This document shows positions 5,748-10,599 of a DNA stretch of 10,599 nt, in pieces. How positions within the stretch are numbered: the first letter of the stretch is position 1; each line of letters begins with the position of its first letter. The notes beneath the pieces are model-generated. The model saw nothing but the letters and a program-made list of their open reading frames with translations, did not search any database and had not been told where the DNA came from. The stretch covers positions 1-10,599 of the forward strand of contig CANTFK010000185.1 of the NCBI GenBank assembly GCA_947646735.1, read 5' to 3'. The position numbers and the translations under genes were made by a program. The DNA is from Peronospora farinosa. Its lineage: Eukaryota > Oomycota > Peronosporomycetes > Peronosporales > Peronosporaceae.

Positions 5748-6774
5748 ATGACCAGATTCGAGATGAAAATGGGCGAGTCTTCGGTGGCTCCAGCGGTCTC
5801 GCTGAAGCATTCTGATTTTCCACATCTCACCTCGGTGGAGTGGCAGGCGCTACATCGCCTCGCGGCGGTGTCTGGTGAAACTACTGTGACGTCGCTGCTG
5901 AGCACAGCGACGCCTGATGATCAACGTGCCGCCATCAAAACTTCATGATGCGCGAGCTCGCCGAAGTGAATCGGCGAGTATTGACTCCCTCGCGCACTTC
6001 GCACCATGACGCTAGCAAGATGGAGACGCCAACAAACTCCGGTGATGGTCCGGATCGTCTCCCCCTTAATCGCTGGTTTCGTGAGGTGGATATTGCAATA
6101 GCGTCAAGATTAACTGACGCTCCGACGGCCAAGGTCAATTTCCTGTTGTCTCGTCTTGCTGGCAAAGCCAAGGAATGGGCTCTCAGAAAGCTCGTCGTAG
6201 ATGAGTCGGCGTTTCCTACGCTGGACGATATCCAGCGTGACTTACGACTGGCTTTCGAGCCTCCTCAAGATGAATCTCGCTTGCGTGCAGATTTCTTCTC
6301 ACTCCGACAGGGCAAGCTGTCGATGCGTGACTACGTGCAGAAGACACGTCATCTTGCTTCGTGCATTACCACGCAGCCAATTGACATGGACATGTCTTTA
6401 TTTTTGGTATGCAAGAGGGCATGACGCGTTACTGCCTCACACGTGCTGAGCCAAAGTCCCTCGAGGAGGCATTTGCTCTCGCGCTTCGTGAGTATTACAC
6501 TGTCACGTCGTACCTGCACGCAGAGTCACAACATTCCCGGACGTCTGACCCAGAGTCAATGGAAATTGATGCAATTGAGTATTCTCGTGGTCGCGGCAAA
6601 TCATTAGACCGCGACATTCGCAATCCTAACACGATGAAGTGTTTTCGCTGTGGTAAAACAGGCCATCGTGCGGATGTCTGTCGTGCACCTGCGCCGGTGA
6701 CTATGAACACAGCTGTCTCACGAGGAGACGCTGTGTCGTCGGTGGTCCCGCCAAAAAACGAGCGGGTTCAGTAG
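5748..6774 (+). pseudogene. gag: Gypsy G2 gag relic with CCHC zinc knuckle
   Basis: This is the capsid/nucleocapsid protein of G2. The first ATG after the primer site (5748) opens a 66-codon frame beginning MTRFEMKMGESSV. A frameshift at about 5938-5945 moves to a second frame with [46 protein letters not shown] and the following helix, a typical retrotransposon gag (PF03732-like) domain. A second frameshift near 6385-6395 moves to a third frame: [29 protein letters not shown], a linker with SMEIDAIEYSRGRGK, then the knuckle CFRCGKTGHRADVC (6640-6681) with complete C-x2-C-x4-H-x4-C ligands. The frame ends at a TAG (6772-6774) and is open again directly after it in the same frame as protease. 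Two frameshifts and one stop make it non-functional, though every domain is present. Confidence 0.88.
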
Positions 6775-7623
6775 GCGCGGGTCGCCCTACTGGCAGAAAT
6801 GGAGCCCCGAGTAGCTCGGGCTCCTAGCCCCAAAGTGATTCATACTCACTTCAATGCCACCACCATGCGCGATGATTCGAGACTGATTATTATCAGTCTC
6901 ATCGTCGCTGGAGTGAAGCGACCACTTCGAGCGTTGTTGGATTCTGGCGCTTCCAACAACTTCTTTCGTGCATCCTGTTTGACCCTTCTCCCGTCGACTG
7001 TCACGGTTCGAGAAGGTCCAGGTGACATCGTTTTCAAACTTGCCGATGGACAACCAAAACGTGTCCCGCGAAAAACAGTGGTTTTACCGTACACTTTCGA
7101 CGGTTTCCAGAGCAACGACGAATTTTTGGTGTACGAGATGAACTATGCATTTGATTGCATACTTGGGATACCGTGGCTGTCACGGTATCAGCCGAAGATG
7201 GATTGGCTATCTCGGTCCGTCAAACGACGAAGCGGTTATGACGTCAGTGAAGTGTTTACTCATTTGTTGATCGCGTCATTCGATTGGCCTCACGTCAGGG
7301 TCGTGAACGAACTCGCCACGACTAGTAGTCAACACGGAGAGAGCGATGGCCCTCTGTGCGCAGTATGTTCTGTTACACTGACGAAGCCACACAACGAGGC
7401 GGTCGAACAGCGGTTCCCGCATACACAGACATCGGTCGAACAGGGGTTCCTGATTCTCAACGAGGCGGTCGTGCAGGGGCTCCCACATACAAGCACATCA
7501 GACAAGCAGAGTTTCCCGATTAATTTCAAGGCGGTCGGGCAGGGGCTCCCGCGTACAAGCACATCTGACGGACAGAGGCTCTCGATCAATATCGAGGCGG
7601 TCGAAGACGAGCCCCGCCTCTGA
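6775..7623 (+). pseudogene. pol: Gypsy G2 aspartic protease with C-terminal repeat extension
   Basis: This stretch is open in one frame from just after the 6772 stop to TGA 7621-7623. After a short linker, SRLIIISLIVAGVKRPLRAL leads into LLDSGASNNFFRA, with the catalytic DSGA at 6940-6951. The flap region (FKLADGQPKRVPRKTVVLPY) and the C-terminal LGIPWLSRYQPKMDWLSR match an RVP_2-type Gypsy protease of normal length. This is one of the best preserved domains in the window, with no internal stop. From about 7260 the protein becomes a low-similarity linker. At 7396-7620 it contains three full 22-residue repeats plus a partial one (NEAVEQ... and variants), listed separately. The ORF's own first methionine (6799) is unlikely to be a true start; in the intact element this was part of a gag-pol polyprotein. 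Confidence 0.88.
7396..7620 (+). repeat. 66-bp (22-residue) in-frame tandem repeat in G2 pol
   Basis: Units start at 7396, 7462 and 7528, each exactly 66 bp, with a partial fourth from 7594. Each unit opens with GAGGCGGTCG or AAGGCGGTCG and encodes E/K-A-V-x-Q-x-x-P-x-T-x-T-S followed by a variable half. The period is kept without indels, so the repeat expanded while still in frame. It sits between protease and RT. Confidence 0.9.
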
Positions 7624-8139
7624 TTGACGATAATGGGCGGGCTATGGATCCGCATGAGACCGAGCTCCCACGTCTAGAGGGGGGTATATCATCCTCTTGT
7701 GATAGCGGCGTGCCAGTCTTGAGCAGGGCTCGAGACGCAAGAGAAAACGCAAGAAAAGAGCACGCCGATCACCGAGACGACGAAATTCACGCTTAAAGAT
7801 GGTGCAGATGATTCCGTAGTGACGGAATCCGTATACGCGCTTGAACATGTGGAAGAAAATCTACATCGTGGCCGCTACATTTAGGTAGCAAACCCACCGT
7901 GCACTGCTGCAAAGATCACATCTCTGTGAGACCTTTCATGGAAAGATTTCATTCACGACCTTAAGGTCGGCGACATCGGGCAAGTGTGCATCGTTTCATC
8001 CACCGAAGAAGCCAGTGAAGAAGTTCTGGAGGCTCGCCCGAAGAGCGCCGAGCCTAAATCAGCGCGCGAAGCACGCATCGCGGCACAGTCTTGGAATGCT
8101 CTTCGTGCTTTAGTCAACCCTGTCTACGAAATCGCACGT
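7624..8139 (+). pseudogene. pol: Gypsy G2 protease-RT connecting region, frameshifted
   Basis: No catalytic domain is expected here and none is seen. A frame open from 7623 to 7793 reads DDNGRAMDPHETELPRL then an acidic and basic charged stretch, stopping at 7794-7796. The reading then passes to another frame from about 7783 (FTLKDGADDSVVTESVYALE), with stops at 7882-7884 and 7927-7929. It continues through LSWKDFIHDLKVGDIGQVCI (about 7933-7992), a segment recognisable in oomycete Gypsy polyproteins, and PKSAEPKSAREARIAAQSW (about 8038-8094), which leads into RT. Together with the previous entry this is an unusually long, low-complexity linker. It carries at least one frameshift and three stops. 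Confidence 0.7.
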
Positions 8140-8982
8140 GAGTACGCTGATATTTTTCTGGAAAAAATTTCTGCTGAGCTTCCAGCGGATCGTGGAGTGC
8201 GGCACAAGATAGATCTCGTGCCTCGGATCGAAGTATTGCGTGACGCGGCAGTAGCTGTTACCGCGTGATCAAGTCATCGCTATTGATAAATTTTTCGAGG
8301 GTCTCCATAAGGCTGGCCATGTCCGCGAGAGTATCTCGCCACATTCGAGCCCGACTTTCGGTGTGAAAAAAAGCCTTCAGCGGTTGGCTCATTGTGCACG
8401 CCTTCAACAAGCTGAATGACGCCACTATCCCGGCTCAAACGCCTATCCCTCGAAAAGACATGGTATTAAATACCATGTTCGGGAGCGAGATCTACAGAGC
8501 CATAGATCTGACAGACGGTTTCTATCACATCCTCATGAGGGACAGTGACATTCCTTTCACTGCGTTCAGCACCCCAAGCGGGATGCTTTGGGAGTGGTTA
8601 GTCATGCCACAAGGTCTTAAGAATGCTCCAGCTACGTTCAATCGAATGGTGGCACAAGTACTTCGACCACTTTGCGATTTTGCACCGAGCTACTTCGATG
8701 ACATTTTTGCTCACAGCCGCGCTAAGCAAAAGCTCAGCGCTACGAAAGTACACCTTTTACACTTGAAGAAGGTGTTTCAAGATATGCGCGAGAATAAGTT
8801 GTATGCGAATTTGAAGAAATGTGTCTTCTGCGCTTTCGAGATTCCAGTACTAGCTTGCTACGTCAGCAAGGAAGGTGTCCGTGCTGATCCTGAGAAGATC
8901 TCATCGATCTGTTCCTGGCCAACGTCCAGGAACCAAACTTAAATACTTCAATGGCTCGGTCTGGCGAATTACTTGCATATAT
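8140..8982 (+). pseudogene. pol: Gypsy G2 reverse transcriptase relic
   Basis: This RNA-directed DNA polymerase would copy the element's RNA into DNA inside the particle. It begins EYADIFLEKISAELPADRGV and HKIDLVP (8140-8223). A one-base gain near 8224 shifts the frame; the reading then has a TAG (8252-8254) and continues DQVIAIDKFFEGLHKAGHVR and SPTFGVKK. A frameshift in the A7 run at 8366-8372 returns it to a frame open to 8939. That frame holds IVHAFNKLNDATIPAQTPIP, motif A AIDLTDGFYHI (Asp 8505-8507), motif B MPQGLKNAPATFNRM and motif C YFDD (8691-8702), so all three catalytic aspartates are intact. Thumb region ENKLYANLKKCVFCAFEIP follows, then a TAA (8940-8942) and LQWLGLANYLH. A last frameshift near 8978-8983 leads into RNase H. 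The palm is undamaged, but the fingers and thumb are broken. Confidence 0.9.
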
Positions 8983-9620
8983 ATGAAGAATTATGCTGAG
9001 CTGATCCAGCAATTATCGACTTTGCTCAAGAAAGACGCAGTACGGTTATGGAAGGCAGAACATCAATCTGCCTTCGACTTCGCGAAGAAGAGCTTGTCCG
9101 AAGCACCGGTGCTGATGCTACCTGATGACTCTAAGCCATTCCACGTCGTGTGTGACGCGAGCAATTTCGCTATAGGATGTGCCCTCATGCAATTTGATGA
9201 CGAGGATCGAGAGCGCGTCGTGAGTTTTCAATCACGACAGATGAAACCTGCCGAGAAAAATCATCTGGTACACGACAAGGAACTTTTGGCTATGCGTTAC
9301 GCGCTAATCAAGTTTAGAGTATATTTGCTCGGCGAAAAGATGTTTTCTATCGACACAGATCACGCATCATTGCGTACCGCCGTCAAGAGTCCTCACTTGT
9401 CCCAGCGTATGGCACGGTGATTGTCATTTTTTGCCGAGTATAATTTTGTGGTGCATTACAAGCCTGGCAAGAATAATATTCTCGCTGATGCGCTTTCTCG
9501 TCGTCCTGATTACGATCCTCGGCGTGATATGGGTCATCAAACGGAGTATGTTGATGACGACGAAGATACCTGTGCGTGTTGTATTGGGCTGGGGCTCAAT
9601 GCGATAATTTCGACCCCCGT
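8983..9620 (+). pseudogene. pol: Gypsy G2 connection and RNase H domain
   Basis: The RNase H would remove the RNA strand of the RNA-DNA hybrid during reverse transcription. The frame from 8983 reads KNYAELIQQLSTLLKKD and FDFAKKSLSEAPVLML, then the domain proper: FHVVCDASNFAIGCAL (Asp 9154-9156), a CxxxxSRQMKPAE-like strand (SFQSRQMKPAEKN), HDKELLAMRYALIKFRVYL (Glu 9280-9282) and DTDHASLRT (Asp 9358-9360). The acidic triad is complete and the domain has no internal stop, making it one of the best preserved in the element. A TGA (9418-9420) interrupts just before LSFFAEYNFVVHYKPGKNNI and ADALSRRPDY, the conserved end of Gypsy RNase H. The same frame then runs to about 9620 through an acidic stretch (EYVDDDEDT), where a frameshift follows. 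Confidence 0.9.
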
Positions 9621-10068
9621 CTTTCGATCCGAACTCAGATCGCTGAATCCTACGCGAATGATTCCTTCAATGCAGGAATCATCAACTATCTCAGGGACCC
9701 GAGTGAAAAATCACTCGCGAAGTTGACGAAATCAACACGCGATAACATCAAGCACTACGAACTTTATGGTCCGCTATTGACGTACACGATGGACGTCTTT
9801 TATTCAACGCGTGTCGTCATCCCTGCTGATGAAGACCTTCGAGCCCGTTTGGTTGAATAGATTTACGACAGCCCAGCTGGTGGTCAACTGGGTCGCAAAA
9901 GACATTCGCGGCCATGTCTTGTGGGTTTTTGGCCGCGAATGTATAAGTACATCCAGAAATGGGTGCGCTCCTGAGAGACATTATAGCGTGTAAAGCCTGC
10001 CGTCTTCACAAGCCCCTTTGTGACCATTTCCGATTGCTACGGAAACTGGCGCTAAGTCAGTACGTTTT
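9621..10068 (+). pseudogene. pol: Gypsy G2 integrase N-terminal region, truncated by X2
   Basis: After a frameshift at about 9610-9630, the frame reads RTQIAESYANDSFNAGIINY and RDPSEKSLAKLTKSTRDNIK, then LRARLVE and a TAG (9858-9860). This is the lead-in to integrase. The zinc-finger region follows as IYDSPAGGQLGR (9861-9896), WPRMYKYIQKWVR and a segment with TGA (9972-9974) and TAG (9984-9986). The family's HHCC ligands appear replaced: both histidine positions are Tyr and Gln, and the two cysteine positions are a stop and Leu. Another frameshift near 10001 leads to SSQAPL, a TGA (10021-10023) and PFPIATETGAKSV. Coding then ends at the X2 element. The DDE core would lie beyond X2, outside the window. 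The domain cannot function. Confidence 0.82.
9902..9942. repeat. Perfect 13-bp inverted repeat in G2 integrase region
   Basis: ACATTCGCGGCCA (9902-9914) is the exact reverse complement of TGGCCGCGAATGT (9930-9942), with a 15-base loop. A frame change in the integrase reading falls in or next to this hairpin. Confidence 0.85.
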
Positions 10069-10599
10069 TGTGGTGGAGTGGGTTCTCAAAATTGCATGAT
10101 GAGACCCCAAACCACTCACTGTGCCGGACTGCCGACTGTCGGAGGGGGTACCCCGATGCCGCGTATGAACCTTCTCTCACCTTGTGTACCCGTCGGCTGG
10201 CGGGTTGCACTCTTCGGAGGACTTGGTGACGATGTAGATGTCTGCCTTGAGGGAGGTAGACCTGGGGGGGCCTCGAGTGGATATGCTTTACTCGGTGGGC
10301 CGGTAGGTGGCCACTCGATCGACCTTGTCGAGAGTGGACTTAGAGCCACATTCTTCAGGGGCGCTTGTCGCCCCTGGCCTTTTCCTTCTTGTTTCAGGGG
10401 TATTAACCACCTGACCTTTACGTTGCTCCCGGACCTTGAGGTGAGGGAGACCGCTTCCGATAGCGGGTCTTGGGGGGGGGTGTTGCTACTCGAACGAGCT
10501 CACAGGCCAAATATATCCTGGAGCTCTATTCGCCCTTGAACTTCGCTACACAACTGTCTTCGACGGGGGGCCAAAATAGATCCCTTCCCGGAACAGTGA
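10069..10599 (+). mobile_element. Family X element, copy X2 (partial), nested in G2 integrase
   Basis: Gypsy integrase similarity stops at 10068, and a sequence starting TGTGGTGGAGTGGG begins. It aligns in the same orientation and order with the start of X1 (2177 on). Shared blocks include GCCGGACTGCCGACT, the GGGGTACCCC palindrome (10145-10154), TCTCACCTTGTGT followed by CCGTCGGCT, CTCGATCGAC, an ACCGCTT...TAGCGGGTCTTGG block, ACTGTCTTC-(N)-ACGGGG and CCCGGAACAG near the window end. The copies are clearly diverged, with several length differences. X2 runs past 10599, so its 3' end and right target duplication are not visible; TTTT (10065-10068) would be the left duplication if it is 4 bp. 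It may be a solo LTR or the 5' LTR of a full element. The 153-codon frame at 10078-10539 has no recognisable domain. Confidence 0.75.
10356..10376. repeat. Hairpin in X2 (CAGGGGCG / CGCCCCTG)
   Basis: Perfect 8-bp GC-rich arms (10356-10363 and 10369-10376) with a 5-base loop. X1 has a different small hairpin (GGTAC/GTACC, 2452-2464) at roughly the equivalent place, about 20 bases after a shared GTCGAGAG block. Confidence 0.65.

Noticed and set aside
1512..9986. Repeat-induced point mutation (C-to-T) as the cause of the stops
   Set aside because: The apparent stop changes are mixed (transitions and transversions, plus many indels), and no biased pattern is visible by eye.
10078..10539. 153-codon plus-strand frame as a protein
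   Set aside because: It lies inside X2, is glycine- and proline-rich from G-runs, and the matching region of X1 does not keep the same frame.
1..10599. A novel functional multi-gene system such as a defence or secretion cluster
   Set aside because: Every coding segment is explained by broken retroelements; no intact non-transposon gene was found on either strand.

Overview
This window is a graveyard of nested, decayed LTR retrotransposons, with no intact host gene, RNA gene, CRISPR array or bacterial-type operon. The organism is most likely a plant-pathogen-type oomycete (Phytophthora-like). That rests on the style of the Ty3/Gypsy and Ty1/Copia polyproteins (YFDD-type Gypsy reverse transcriptase, the gag zinc-knuckle context, an LTR opening TGTAATATGCAA) and is recognition from family knowledge, not a database result.

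Layout. (A) About 1-1361, minus strand: a relic of one Gypsy element, here called G1. It keeps the end of gag, a complete CCHC zinc knuckle at 986-945, and the aspartic protease region with DSG at 672-664. A foreign insert of about 197 bp (about 259-455) interrupts the protease; read on the plus strand it encodes what looks like two HEAT repeats. (B) About 1362-5410, plus strand: a Copia relic with gag C-terminus, CCHC knuckle, DSGA protease, reverse transcriptase and RNase H. It abuts G1 head to head and lacks the start of gag. Its integrase is missing altogether, and its RT has lost catalytic residues. (C) 2177-3643: a 1467-bp TG/CA-type element, probably a solo LTR (family X, copy X1), inserted in the Copia protease/pre-integrase region between 4-bp duplications ATGT. 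It carries two minisatellites, a G15 run and a large inverted repeat. (D) 5411-10068, plus strand: a second, different Gypsy element (G2) inserted near the 3' end of the Copia RNase H region. It has a 311-bp 5' LTR, a worn primer-binding site, gag, protease, an in-frame 66-bp repeat array, RT, RNase H and the start of integrase. (E) 10069-10599: a second, diverged copy of family X (X2), cutting G2 inside integrase and running off the window.

Order of events inferred from nesting: Copia came before X1 and before G2, and G2 came before X2. All coding parts carry stops and frameshifts, so none can make a full polyprotein. The least damaged catalytic parts are the G2 protease, RT palm and RNase H. 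The observation most worth following up is the apparent capture of a host HEAT-repeat gene fragment inside the G1 protease.
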